This document shows, piece by piece, positions 35,180-47,345 of a stretch of 64,000 nucleotides of DNA (position 1 is its first letter; the number at the start of each line of letters is the position of its first letter). The DNA comes from Isoetes taiwanensis. Taxonomy: Eukaryota; Streptophyta; Lycopodiopsida; Isoetales; Isoetaceae. The notes under the pieces were generated by a model. That model ran no database searches. It saw only the letters and a list, made by a program, of their open reading frames with translations, and was not told the DNA's origin. The stretch lies in NCBI GenBank assembly GCA_021234155.1, contig JAJEKV010000020.1, forward strand, positions 20,811,518 to 20,875,517, written 5' to 3'. Both the position numbers and the translations under genes were made by a program.

Positions 35180-38100
35180 CAGGGGTGAGCCCTCTTGGCG
35201 TTGGAGGGTGTTGCCAAGCGGCTACGCATTACCGCAGATCTATAGGAATCATTCATGAAAATATAAGCGATTTACATTAATGTACAATCCCTTTTAAATT
35301 AATCGGGACAAAAGTATATACAAACGAGAAAACAATATTTGTATTTCATTCAAGTTGAGTACAACAACGGGTTGATTGATACATGGATTGAGACAAAAGT
35401 AGGTATGATACAATGGAAACTTTTAAAGTTCTACTTGCACAAAGTAGAACCACAACAACGAAAACATAACGGAAGAGACCAAGCCTAGGGGTTGGCGAAG
35501 AAGTCTGAGGATCGCGTAGCGGAAGTACTCTCCCGCATGCTTCGGACGAGTTTATATAAGCGTGCCCGGCTTGGACAATGATGGCTTGGTACTCCCATGT
35601 TGGGCTGATAATCGAAGGTTAAAGAGCCTTCGCGCGCATAAAAGAGTTGCCAAAGATGGTGGGTTGGCGTCCTCGAAGGCTTAGTGCTGGTCATATTCCA
35701 AAATAGTCCTGTGCGACCACGGGGTCATCTTCAGATCCTCGAAGCTCGATCCCCGAGGATGTTAACTATCTCCGACCCTTTGTCGTGGGTCGTAGAGTTC
35801 CCCGGTGGCGGTGGTTCGGTTTCATAGCCTTCCTCCCACTCGGATATTCACCATATCTCGGCCATAGTCACAGTGCGGCGGCCGGGATCGTCCCTCCTAA
35901 CCATATCGGTGATTCTCTCCTCATATTTCCAAATGTTTTCCTCTGCATAGTTGGAATAAATAGAGAACATTTTGTAATTCCATTATATTCTAAAGTTTTA
36001 ATACTTTTGAAGAGGATGTCATAAAGAAAAACACACAATTCAATAATACTTCTCAAGAGAACTTTGTATTTAATAAGTAAATAAGGTACACCATTTGTCA
36101 ATATGGTCCATTCAATTGCCAACCGAAAATCCCAGAACACACATATATAGATATATAAGAAAAAAAACTAGCAAAACATATATATATATACATTTTTCAT
36201 AGCAAAATTATACTAGGAACTAGGCCCTGCCTCCTGATCCTTAGCCCTAGGAGGTGGTGGAGGCGGTCGGTGTCGCAGCAGAGTAACCCCGTGGTCTACT
36301 TGTGGCAGCCGCAATGATGCAACCTCTCGGTGGATAGGCAACGGCCAATGGGGCTGCCGTGAGGAGCTTCATGCCCATCAAAGGCGCAATGTCCCGACCC
36401 AAGGCCGTCGGGGGCAAGATCCCGTCAGACGCAGTACATACGTAAACGTCACGATAGGGGAAGCTTCTTGTGGCGGCCCGGTGTAGAGAGTGCACGGAGG
36501 CCCCACCATGAAGCTTCGGCCTGCGGCGCTAGATCTCGGGCTATGAAGAGGACTTGTCCAGATTTGAAGGCCGACAAAAAGAAACGGGTAAGATGGTTAC
36601 CCGGCACTTTCCCTTCATGAAGTCTCGGATCTTTGCCACTTCTTTATCCAGTCCATGGGGACTTCTTCCTCCTTGAGCTCTGTTGCTCCTCCTTCTTGTC
36701 TTGCTTGGGGTTATGGTATAAATCTTCACCCTCATCATCCGAGTGGGAGGGAACTTCCACCATATTAATGTTTGGGGCGTGAGGTCCCATAGCCGTGAAG
36801 GCATCACAGTGCGGGTTCTTGGCGGGTTCCTGCATCACCGAAGTCACGAAAGCGTAGTAGAGTCTCCGTGCGGCTCTAGAGTCTCGGCCGAGGCCCGAAG
36901 GAGCTGGTGCACCTCCGTAGGAAGCTCGGTAGAAGTGAAGTCGATGAAATCATCCATACAATACTCATAAGCTCGTAGAGTACATGGTCTTTGCGCTTCG
37001 CGTCGAAATCCCACCACCATGATCGTCCGGATAATATCATCCAAGAGAAGGTATTCCCCCCGGTGATAAATAACTGGAAGGCCGCCTAACCCCGACAAGC
37101 CTATAGATTGGTCACGGTGGCGGTGGTAACTCCTCTGCTAGCTCTTTCCAGCGGGCAAAGTAAGCCCATTCCGATATGCTCGTCATCCCCTCCTCGGGAG
37201 GATTACGGCAGCTTGCCCTTCTCTGCCGGCAAGGTTTCATCCTCAACGTATTGGTCCATGAGGATGGCTAGAGCGAAAGTAGCTTCCGGATCTTTCGCTG
37301 CCCACGATCTTTGGACCAGCGGTAGGTGTTTACCCCATCGGAGTTTCCCCTTGGGACATCATAAGCATGTGTGTCCCGCCCTAGCATCTGCCGAACTATC
37401 TCCCGCTCCAAATACAAGTGGGGAGGATCCCCGTGAGGGAATACAGAGGAAGCATTTCCTCCATGTAAAAGTCAAGGAATCCGGGCGTAGTCCGGATACC
37501 GCTTACATATTGGCAAGGAGATCTATCGTTGGCATAGCAAAGGCTGCAGGCCGGTCGAAGGGAACACATGGATCCCATTTCTCTCCATCAAGGTACCCGA
37601 GCCTTTGCAAGCAAGGTGTGGCGGCGTCATGGCGCTAGAAGGGAGGAGAGAGGAAAAAGAAGCGTTTAAAATAACCTTCAAATCCCCTTTTAAACCCTTT
37701 TATTAAAGTCGACGTCGGCATTTTATTTTAAATTTAACATAAGAAACATTAAACTTTTAATTCAAAATAAAAGCCTCTTTATTAATTATCACAAAAAATA
37801 TGTACAAATCACGGATCCCCGCAAAATAGGCTAAGGTTGCTCCCAGGTATCCTACGGGCGAGGGGCTAAATCCTTAGGCATTATGGTGACCCTCTTTGCG
37901 TGGATAGGCGCAAAGGTTGGCATCACCAAAAAGTGCTACCAAGTAGGCTTCAGACCTCTTGGGCGCCAAAATTACAAAGGTCCGGAACGGAGATCGGTCT
38001 TAAATTGTCATGCGATCTCCCGTACCGACCTCTGAAAAGGCGGCTTCGGATCGGAAGGTCCGGTGGACTTCTGAGAAATTTGCGGATCTCCGCAATGCCA

Positions 38101-39780
38101 CGATGCCAGGGGTCGAAACCGATGAGGCTTCGGCTGTGGCCCGGGCCCCGACGATGTTGGCACCGTCTTAGCCCGACAGCCGTGGGAGTTATCCACTCTC
38201 TGGCGCCTCCGGTGGTGGTCTTCTTCCCAAAAGCCCCCAGGGTCCTTAACTTATCCTTGTATTGATTTGCCGGCCTTATGGGCAACTCCTTCCTCCCGGG
38301 CTTAACGGTCGGGATCGTCGGTTTTGGGTTCGAGCCACTCCCGGATGCACCTCCTCCCTGTTGGTCCCGCTGATCTTGTCGGTCCAGCTCATCTTGCTCC
38401 AACTTCTCGCTCTTCCGAGCTCTCCTTAGGTCTTTTGGATCTGAGCAAAAGGCGGGCTGCTGCGGCCTGGGCGATTAAGTTCAGCTGTGGTACCCGTTGT
38501 GGCCCTGAGACCCATATCTATCTGAATAGTTGTCGGATAGTCTATGCTAATGTCGGGGATTTCTCCCCGGACAAAGGCTGTTGGAACCCTCATGCCGGTG
38601 GTATGGGGAACCTCAATAGCTCTGCCATCAATGGCCCGCAAAGCCGTCCCAGAGGTACTGGGTACTCCCTACCCCGGGCTGGCATGTGGGCCAGCTCAAT
38701 CTCGGTGGTCGTCTTCCACGGCAAAACCCCTAATACGGTTCGGCCTCGATCGACATCTTCCTCCTTAGTATGGCCTTCCCCGTTAGGGAGGATAAAATTT
38801 GATGAGCATCATTACCATATCGGGTTGCTCAACAAGGGTATATGGGAGTTTGGCGTAGGTTCAAAGGATGAGGAATGGCTCGAGAAGTGATAGGCGGGAT
38901 ATGGAATCCTATCGTTGTTCTCAAACCTATTGACCAGCTCATCCAACAAGATGTCGATGAGGGTCGTAAGAGCCATGTGCTTAGCAATCATGGCGTAGAT
39001 CTCCACGATGCTCATGGTGGGCCGGATCCGGGCGTTCTTGGTAATAGCCATAGCGGGTAGTCTGGCATTTGGGCGGCGAAGGGGATGGCAAAGGGGGCTA
39101 AGATGCACAAAGCACAAGGGCGCGGGGATCAAGGTCCGGGCGGTGGCGATGGCGGGGCGGCTCGGCGGTTGGAGGCACGGAAGCAAAACAAATGACGAGG
39201 AAATGATTTGCTAAACGGCCAATTAACTTTTAAAATTTCAATTTTTTTTCTTATTAACTTCAAAATTTTATTATTAAAAAAAAAATCACGGGCGGAAATA
39301 GCGCCACATACGGTTCGGGCGCCGATGGCATTATACGGGTTTCTGCCTCGACTGGGTGTCGTCGAAATGCAAGCGGCGCCCGAGTTGACCTGGCGGGCCC
39401 ACGTTGACTCGAGTCTGACGGGTCGGGCGCCGATAGCATTTCGGGCGCTTCGAACTTGACTGCAAAGCGACAAAAAGGCAAGCGGCCTAATTCGTTTTTG
39501 GGCCTGCCCTTGACCATTTTTCACTGGAGTTGAGACTGTTCTAGGGTAATGCAAGTACGCCCGATCCAAGGAAACCATCTCCTTCGTCATTTGAGCTACC
39601 CACTGACACCTGTTAGGCCTCCAATCTTGGCCCCTCCACTTCAAAGCTACAATTTCTTAACTTAACCTAACACCAAGCCAAACAACAAAGAGAACTAACG
39701 ACACATTGACTTAGCCTCCTCCTAACTACCGTAGTACTTTCAAGTTAGTGTTTGGCGGTGCTATGATTTCGAGCAACCCA
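35180..39780 (-). other. 4.6-kb extra region between primer-binding site and gag
   Basis: Gypsy leaders are normally well under 1 kb, so this is unexplained. GC-rich blocks with open minus-strand pieces (about 35,480-35,930, 36,220-37,660, 37,850-39,210 and 39,300-39,650) alternate with AT-rich spacers (about 35,230-35,480, 35,940-36,215, 37,665-37,810 and 39,220-39,290). Pieces include a Gly/Gln-rich segment with NQYKDKLRTLGAFGKK (about 38,260) and a helical EIYAMIAKHMALTTLIDILL segment (about 39,020). No domain was recognised. Possibilities are extra element frames, captured host gene pieces, or a nested degraded element. Confidence 0.5.
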
Positions 39781-39788
39781 AAATCACG

Positions 39789-39800
39789 GCTCTGATACCA
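39789..39800 (-). other. primer-binding site for initiator tRNA-Met
   Basis: Plus strand gctctgatacca, which is TGGTATCAGAGC on the element strand. This is the usual plant LTR-retrotransposon primer site. It lies one base from the right LTR and fixes the minus-strand direction of the element. Confidence 0.92.
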
Positions 39801-39801
39801 C

Positions 39802-41429
39802 CGTGGCGCTCCCGAATATATACGACCCGCGGGGCGTATACATCACGGGACTTTCCCCTCCCATGGCAATCATCTCATCATGGCGCGGGGCCCTCCGCCT
39901 ATTTCGGGCCATCTATGAAATGAGGCCCGAAAGAAGGACACGAAGGGTCATTCGCCCACGCCTTCAATGGGACTCCTACGTCAGCGGAAGCATGAATACA
40001 AGGGTTAGCACCGCGGCATGACTATACATAAATAACCACCACGAAGGGTGGCGAATCCATCTAATATACCAGCGGCATAGAATATGCATCTAATCCTAAG
40101 AAAACACCCCGGAACCGGGTTCTACCCGGCTCGAGACTCCGTGAGGATCGGTGGGCGGCCAGGTGGGCCTCAAGGGATCAGCCGAGGCCAGGAGTCTTGG
40201 CATGGCGTTGGGCGGCATAGAACATTGGCTGGGGTTGACCACTCCATCCGCCCCTCACATTGCACACTTTGCGGATGGGTGGATTCATGCTATGGCTTTG
40301 CTATAGCCTTCCCGAGCATAAACTTCGGGGGCATCACCCTCGAGCCTACTCCGGGTTCATGGCGCTTGGTCCGATGAGGCGGTCGGGGAGGCGTCCCCTT
40401 CCGGAATCCGCGGTGGTTCCATGGGTGAGCTAGAGAATACGTGCTTGCATCAGCGACCCCGCATCCGTGCCCGACTTACTCACCCTAAATCTACTCAAAG
40501 TGCATGGTGCTCCATACGGATCACACCACTACACCCGAGGGAGTGTCGGACCCATACAGGCCCTCAGCGTGGCCGGCTGTCGGGCCTAGCCCATGTAGGA
40601 GTCTCGGGGAGCCTTGTATGCTCATGCAAGACCCCACCCCTCATGTCACCATGCTTGTGTTCCTTGTCCGGTGCTAAGCGGACCATAGCATCTAGGACCC
40701 GTGGGTTCTTGTGCACATGCTTGCATTTAATGGGACTCTCTGAGGCTATCTAGGAGCATACTACAATACATACGGTTCGAGGTCTCTACCCCCGTAATCC
40801 CCCCGTTTCAGAGTCAGATTAAACAAAGAGCTAACAATCCATCCTTTCAGAGTAGAAACCAGAATTGAATATAAAGAGAACTTGTTTGTACAATCAAGGG
40901 TTAGTTTCTATGATTGATTCACAAAGAGAACAGAGAGAGACGGACACAACCAAATGTTAACTAGAATTCACATAGCCACCTACCTGAATTACATTTGGAC
41001 TCGTTCCATGGGGCGCCTCCATCTTAAGGGAGTTGAGAATTCAGTTTTGTTACTTCACGAGGACGGCATCGTTATGGTGATCTTACGCAGAAGTGTCGAT
41101 GGCGCCTCTCACAGCCTTCCTTGGTCGATCTTCAGGAGTCAATCCCAGGGATAGGGGTCAAGTTGGCATCCAAACTTGGCAATCCCCATGCTACCCAATC
41201 GATTGGGGCAGGTGGCGCCTTCCCAAATGGTAATTAGCCTAATTTCCTAGGTTATAGGTTATTATTATTAATGTGTTAAATTAGCATAGCTAATTTAATC
41301 CTTTTTAAGGTAACCCCCTAGGTTGCAATTAAGTTCCCATACCCCCATGGTAGCGTGCACAGAGGGAGTGGCGTGCTTGTATTTATGCGTGTCGTTATAG
41401 TAGACCGTATAAATCGTGGAACGTCCGCA
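39802..41429 (-). repeat. 5' LTR of the gypsy element
   Basis: 1628 bp, collinear with 28,276-29,890. It is the 5' LTR because the primer-binding site adjoins its left border. It should carry the promoter reading leftward. Short open frames in it are spurious. Confidence 0.93.
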
Positions 41430-41751
41430 TATCTGGCATCGTTTGGATCTGCGAAAACGATGACACCTGTAGCATAAGCCAGTTTGCAGCACTCGTGCAG
41501 TAACTCACATGTCTTTTCCACTAGTTTATCCCTGCAAATCCCCTGCAATTCAATTGGTTCATTGTTTCCTTCCACGGGGAGTTCTTTGGAACTTGCCAAT
41601 TTATCCGTTTGATCGACCGGTGGTGTGCTAACATCGGTCTTTGGAGTGATTTCATCATGAGCGTAAACTTTTGGACCAAAGAATGAAGCTACCAACGACC
41701 TCCTCTAGGTGGTTCAATTCCGCTTACGGAAGCGGCGGTGGTATCGCCCAT
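41430..41751 (-). pseudogene. start of the transposase-like gene, right of the gypsy insertion
   Basis: Minus-strand reading begins at an ATG at 41,751 (MGDTTAASVSGIEPPRGG). It changes frame once near 41,695, then stays open through VASFFGPKVYAHDEI, KLVEKTCELLHECC and GVIVFADPNDARY to the LTR border. The open frame on the other side of the element (28,275 downwards) is the likely continuation. No known domain was recognised in this part. Confidence 0.45.
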
Positions 41752-43312
41752 CAAAGACAACGACTAGAGAAACTACTATCAATTAAATGCGCGCGGGGAC
41801 GTTGTGGTGATTTTTGAAGTTATGCACTCGCCCTCGACCACCTTCTTCCCCAACGGTAGAAAGACCGTAGAGCTTCCATCTGAATAAAGTCAACATTTGC
41901 TTTCGTCAACATCGCGATGGCGTCTTGTTGGACCTCATTAGAAGAAAAAATGCACAGTACTCAAAGACCCAAAGGGACGACATAATACCTCAGGAAGATC
42001 GCGAAGGCGATTCTCTTGAACACATGGGTATAAATGACAGAAGCACAAGACACTGACAGGCTGGGGAGATCGCGACGGCGATCCATCCGACCTCTATGGT
42101 GGACCTTCAATCCTTCAAATCTACCTAGAAACTTTGTCTAATCTAGCTAACCATTTAAAAACCACCTATCTACTAGACTTACCTCGAAAAGATCGCAATT
42201 GCGATTATGTAACTGCTATGCTCCGGATGAACGCAGTCGCGATTCTTTCATGCAGACATCCGAACAGGTCGAACTGAGCAAAAAATAGATGCTTGAGTAA
42301 GTCTCGCAAATCAAATGTCTATGTGAATATTAATTGCAGCTGTTATTTCCACAACGAAAATTGCACGTCGTTAATTAAAATGGAGATCCGTCGTGAATTG
42401 AACAAATTTGGGAGCAAAACCATTAGCACTACCATTAGCGTAACCATTATGTTACCGTGATATTCCCTCACTATCAATTAGTCCGAAAATAAACAATTCA
42501 ATTGGGCCTCGCTAACTGATTATTATCTGAGATCCCCTGAACAGCATATACCAAGAAAGAGATGGTGCATATGTTGTTATGGTTGTGAGGGCACTATTAT
42601 AACCTATACATAAACAACAAATCGAAAATCTCTCCTGAATTCGACAACTTCTAGCTGGATAGACAGTAAGGCATTAGGATTTTGTACCCCGGTAGCTTAG
42701 AGTAGGCGAGCGCCTTCAAGATGAGCACTATAGCCCGATGAGCAGATCGAGCGCCTCCAAAAACCCAACGAAATTTTGCAGAAGAAGAGCGGCGCCTTCG
42801 GAACACCACCGCCGATTACAAACTGGAAATCCCGCCCTCTTCATCGAGCGCGAAATTCAGGTTTAAAATTTGAAATCAGTTGTCTCTTTCAGGCCTTCAA
42901 CCGCGCTCCAGAGGCGTCTTAATTATGGTTCCGTAGGGCCTTTATTACGTACACTTTTTGAATTTGGAGGTGCACGACCAGAAGTACCTCTTGTCCGGAG
43001 AATGCCACGTTTACAATAAAGTTGTTGTGTGTCCATTAATACGGGCGGCTGCATTAATGGTGGGTATTTATGAATGCCCGTACCAATAATGGCTGCCATT
43101 TATGGCGTGTCAGCTCCCGCACGTGCGGATTAAATTAATCCGGCTTCCCCGACCAGTATTTATTCTCGCGATCCCTTGGACTTTCATTCCGCCCAGCGAT
43201 TTCGACGAGCGCCTTCCGCGATTCCTAGTATTCAGCCTCCTCCCTCGAAGCGCCTTCCCACCACGGTCGAAATCAACCCGTTTTTCGAAAGCTTCCCGCC
43301 CGCCCGTGATCC
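41752..43312. other. spacer between divergent genes
   Basis: It lies between the leftward transposase-like gene and the rightward methyltransferase-like gene, so it may hold both promoters. It contains four copies of the GATCGCG/GCGATC motif (about 41,996, 42,067, 42,190 and 42,233). No convincing exon was seen; a short open frame at 43,102-43,392 overlaps the next feature's proposed start. Confidence 0.45.
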
Positions 43313-45255
43313 ATGGCACCAAAGCCCACCTCGAGAAGGTTAGTTCCAACCCCTCGGCTCAAGAAGATCGCGGGCGCGGTTTCTTTCGATAGTGCATGTT
43401 CAATTAGAATCTTCACCTTTTCGTAATGTAGTCATTAGAAGGTCTGGAACTCAACAGGATCGCTGCTCAGTGGTCGGACGGATCGCGTCCCGCGATCCCC
43501 GCTGATTGCTTTCGATAGCGGCCCAAGGCCGCGATCGTGTTGAGTGGTCAACAACATCGCGGTCGCGATCTTCTTGACAAACTCACCACCGCGCTGGCTT
43601 GCGATCTTCTCAATCACTCATGAGGATCGCGGGTCGCGATCGTCCTAAGCTGATGTTACGGAAGAACTTGTGCATTACGGAATACTGACCCACTTCTTAC
43701 TTGCAGCTCTGGATTTGTATCGCGGCCCAGACGTTGAACCCAATAAGATCATCACACCTTCAAATGAAAGAAAGTGGTGTATAGAAATTGCCGCGCAATT
43801 CCACATCTAAAGGCGACCGGCCAGTAAAGACCTCTGCTTGTTCCTCGATCGGGCAAGAAAGCCGATGACATACGGCCAGATAGGAATTGCAATCGCTATG
43901 TGGGAAGGAACAAAAACAATGTCCAAGACGCTATTATATGCAGCGTAGAGGACACCGCCACAATTTGATTCATTGAGTATGTCCTTAAATGGACAAACTA
44001 TGATCCCTCGCTCATGGCAGCTAGCAAATTAAACAAGCCGTCCCATCGGAAAGAATGTTCAGCCCGGTCGAAAGGATACGGTGGTAATGCTGCAGCCCCA
44101 CGAATCTCTGTCTCATGCGGAATAGCGGGCAATAGGGATATATTGTGCGGCTTCTCGACATGCGAAAAAAGGTTTGCAAAGGATAAGAAACCACCTAGCA
44201 TTGCCTTTGAAAGCTAAACGAGATGAGAAGATGCCTTACGTAATGGACACAATTGGTTAAGGGCTCGAGGCGAAGAAAAACATGTGAAGCCCGTATCTAT
44301 AGCGGAGGGCCTCTCAGAACCCGAGCCCTCTCTCCGTTGAGCTGTTTCCCTTTGCCCAACCATCTGGCACATTATAGATCACCGCTCAACCTCGGCTATT
44401 TGTGCTCCCCCTCATGCCTAAAGATTCTACCATCCCAAAGTTGAGAATCAAACTCGGCAAACTCAATACTTCGATGGCCTTGAAACCTTCTTCTTCCAAC
44501 ACCCCCCCCTTAGTCTCCGGTCTTTGCATCGTCCAAGAGGCTAGCATTTCCTATTATTCGAGGCTGCCGGACCTCAAATTCAATCCACGAAGAAGAACGC
44601 AAATTGGCGAGAACAAAGCGCACGAAGCTTGAACAATTCAAACGGTTCTACCCGGCGGGGTGTGAACCGGTTTATGAAGGTTTCAATATTCGATTGCGAA
44701 CCAGCTCTGCTAACCTCACGCATCGAATGCGTTCAAACGACCACGTCGGACTCTCGTGAAGAGTTTCAAGGCGTATCCTCACGGAGGTGCTCACACCCCG
44801 CCCGATGTTGTCCCCTTCGACCCCATTACCGGGTGATTGTTATTGTTCATGATTTCTGGTTTGTGGTCATCTAACTTACAAGTGCACATTATTTCGGGAA
44901 AAAGATCACATGGAGTACGAGGGATGACTTGAAGGGCAAGAAATTTTGGATAATATCTGGTAACCACGGTATATGTGCACTCAACCTGCTATGTTGTATT
45001 GTTGGAGAATCGGGAACGGCCGATGGAGTTTGCTAAAGCCTCTGTGAGGAGAAGAACAAGAGTGCTTAACGGAAACTTGACAGATAGAGAATATATTGAG
45101 TTGAGCATTGATTGCAATGAAGTCATCGCTAACACCAGATATAGAGAGCCATTGTTAGAGAAGCTTCAACAGACTCTGACATCAACATAAAAGCGTATGG
45201 TTGTCCTCCTCAAGGTCCCATTGGTGCGCCACCACCTCGGCATGGAAGGTATTTT
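43313..45255 (+). pseudogene. upstream part of the methyltransferase-like gene (coding-like, many frame changes)
   Basis: A possible start ATG at 43,313 is followed by a GTTAGT donor. Coding-like pieces on the plus strand include LDLYRGPDVEPNKIITPSNE (about 43,715), CGFSTCEKRFAKDKKPPSIA (about 44,150), and LVSGLCIVQEASISYYSRLP with a following Arg-rich piece (about 44,510-44,620). Then come EQFKRFYPAGCEPVYEGFNI (about 44,630), VIVHDFWFV (about 44,845), LLENRERPMEFAKASVRRRT (about 45,000-45,060) and YGCPPQGPIGAPPPRHG before a GTATTT donor at about 45,250. They read as one protein once single-base shifts are allowed. I did not find a clear catalytic (D/N/S)PP(Y/F) motif. It may be a pseudogene or a real gene with consensus errors. 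Confidence 0.4.
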
Positions 45256-45312
45256 TATTATCTTTGCTCAAAGACATCGCGGCCGCGATTTCTCTAACCA
45301 TTTGTTTTGTAG

Positions 45313-46725
45313 GACTTCCACGAGATAGCTACCACAACGTTGAAGGTGAAGGAGCTAAAGGACGAGAAGCAATTTATTTTTATGGAGGAGCGGGTGTTCA
45401 GAAAGTTAATGGAAGTGGCCAACAGATGGGTCAACAAGAAGATTTGTGATGAGCATGGAGATTTTCCTGATAAGCCCTCGAAGGACTTCTTCAACAAAAC
45501 CTGGTTAAGATACCTTCGAGGCATGTCTAATCTGAGAGGCTTCTCAGCTTCTCGATGAGATTTTGGAAGGAAAGACATACGTTAAGGTGCAAAGCGGATA
45601 TCATGGCAGGTTTAATTGCCAGCAGCGCGCCATTGATATTAGAAGCCTGACCTTCATGCGGAAAGAGATTTTGTCATACGCATCCACGCTGCTTCAGAAA
45701 GATTACACATTTTGGGAGGAGTTGCTTTCTGACTTTCCTGATTTCACGGAACAGCGGATTCTGGATATATCTGATTCGGATACAGAGTACGTGAAAGCAA
45801 ATTACAATAAGGAGCATGTTGTGGGTAATTTGCCCGTTGCATTTCTAGAACCCATTAGATCGATTTTGAAACCTGAAGAGGCTATAAAGATCAAGGAGAA
45901 GAAAAATGTTGTGCATCTTTGTAACAAAGGAAGGATTCCCACCTCCACTCCGATTATGCGAGAATGCAACTATGGTGTTCATAGACTTTAGAGGATTATG
46001 CGCATTGTGGGCGTGCAAAAATATATGGAACTCTTCACAAGAATATCCAAAGATGACAAGCTGCTAATATTTATCACCTTGTCATTCTAATGCGGTTACT
46101 GCGAATTTGCGGTTGCTTTGTGCGGACCAAAAATAGATTCAAAGGCGGGTCCCATATTTCTGTAGGTACATATGACGAGCCGGGATGGGTGAACAAGAAA
46201 AGGGTGAAGGAATATCAGTATTACATCACCCATATGTGCATTAACAGAAGCGACTCCAGGGTGAACGCGATAATGCCGGAGCTGGAGCTTCGTTTGACAC
46301 AGGTGTGCGCTGCACCACAGAAGACGCCCTTGCCACCAATGCCTGTCAGTGGTGACGAAGATACTGATGAGAAAATGAAGAAGAAATGGCAGACATATTT
46401 CACGGGTAAACCCAGGTACAAGTTTGTCGGAATGGAAGGTGACCACGTGATGAAGTGCCAGATGAAGACATCATATGCCTACTACCTGGTTGACAAGCTT
46501 GTGCCGAAGGATGGTTGTGTTCTTGATTTCTTCTCAGCAGGTACTGCTTCTCGTGTCGCCTTACTGCAGGGAAAGAAGAGTATTGCTTTCGAAAGCCAGG
46601 GTAAAGTGTGCCGATTTCTGAGGGCTTTCTTGGATAAGCTCGAAAAAATGGTCGGGCAGTATACTGGGGAGGCGGATGACGAGGATAAGGCGAGCCCGAG
46701 AATGATCCTCATGCGATCAATCTAA
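45313..46725 (+). pseudogene. DNA N4/N6-type methyltransferase-like protein, C-terminal half
   Basis: After a TTTTGTAG acceptor, coding continues in one frame (EIATTTLKVKELKDEKQF...) to about 45,540. It shifts one base and continues to 45,991 (ILEGKTYVKVQSGYHGRFNC ... RECNYGVHRL). It then continues in the first frame to a stop at 46,725. The last part contains MKTSYAYYLVDKLVPKDG, VLDFFSAGTASRVAL (46,519-46,563) and GKKSIAFE. This arrangement (helix with a Lys, then VLDxF-x-GT-x-x-x-A, then a strand ending in E) is that of motifs X, I and II in beta-class amino-methyltransferases, where SAM binding lies C-terminal to catalysis. The catalytic tetrapeptide expected upstream was not identified, so activity is uncertain. 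Confidence 0.5.
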
Positions 46726-47345
46726 ACATTACCCAACGAACGGATATATCTAACATCGATTCAATCTTGGATCAAATGGATGAGAAAAAGCTACGAGGAA
46801 AGAATGCGAGAAACGAAAAGACTTACGGAGGCTAATGAGAAAGGTATTCTTTGGGCCCGTGTTTCAAAAATTAGGGGCTCTAAATGAAAAAATTGATGCC
46901 TACATGCCTTTTTGACAAGGGAGGTCGAAGTTTGAATCGTAGGTATGGTCGAGGACCCTGCTGGATCAAGAGGGTGAGCCATCGGGCACACAAGAGCATC
47001 GAGGTTCCAAAAGAAAGAAAAAACCAAACTCTTCCATGCACCCGATATCGCATGTCTTTGGCCCAGTGGCCAGATGTCGTCGAGGGACCCCCATGGATCG
47101 ACATCTTTGAAGGACCGGATCCACATGTCCAACTCCTTGCGCAGCCATGTCTCAGAAATCCCGGATAAAAACAGGCTACAATCGAGATGGACCACGAAGA
47201 TGTTTTACAAAGGGGACGGGGAACATGTAGCTAGGATAGGCTGGCGAGCTCGGTGTTGTACACGAGGCGATGCTCGGAAACCCAGATGGACTAATTTCTG
47301 CCCATATGGCAAAGAAATGTACATTGAAATGTTTGAGGAATACAA
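46726..47345 (+). other. possible 3' exons of the methyltransferase-like gene
   Basis: Plus-strand coding-like pieces continue after the methyltransferase stop: KLGALNEKIDAYMPF (about 46,870), a Lys/Arg-rich GSKRKKKPNSSMHPI (about 47,000), and MFYKGDGEHVARIG through MYIEMFEEYKLQ (about 47,200-47,345). Frames differ between them, and no splice-consistent chain was built. Confidence 0.3.

Larger units (their letters stand above)
28276..41429 (-). mobile_element. Ty3/gypsy chromovirus-type LTR retrotransposon, 13.15 kb
   Basis: Direct LTRs of about 1.6 kb flank a minus-strand interior. That interior carries a primer-binding site for initiator tRNA-Met next to the right LTR and a polypurine tract next to the left LTR. 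Gag, aspartic protease, reverse transcriptase, RNase H, integrase and a chromodomain-like tail follow in Ty3/gypsy order. LTR ends are TGTGACG...CGTCACA on the left and CGTGGCG...CGTCCGCA on the right. Multiple frameshifts make it non-autonomous as written. No convincing 5-bp target duplication is visible (gatac on the left, tatct on the right). The LTRs differ mainly by small indels, so either a fairly recent insertion or consensus errors are possible. Confidence 0.93.

Noticed and set aside
28266-41440. A 5-bp target duplication for the 13-kb gypsy element
   Set aside because: The flanks gatac and tatct do not match. Border uncertainty at the right LTR (cgtccgca) leaves this unresolved, so none is claimed.
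43998-44201. LPPYPF-containing minus-strand frame as the missing methyltransferase catalytic motif
   Set aside because: It is on the opposite strand to the SAM-motif frame, and the plus-strand frame there is the better coding candidate.
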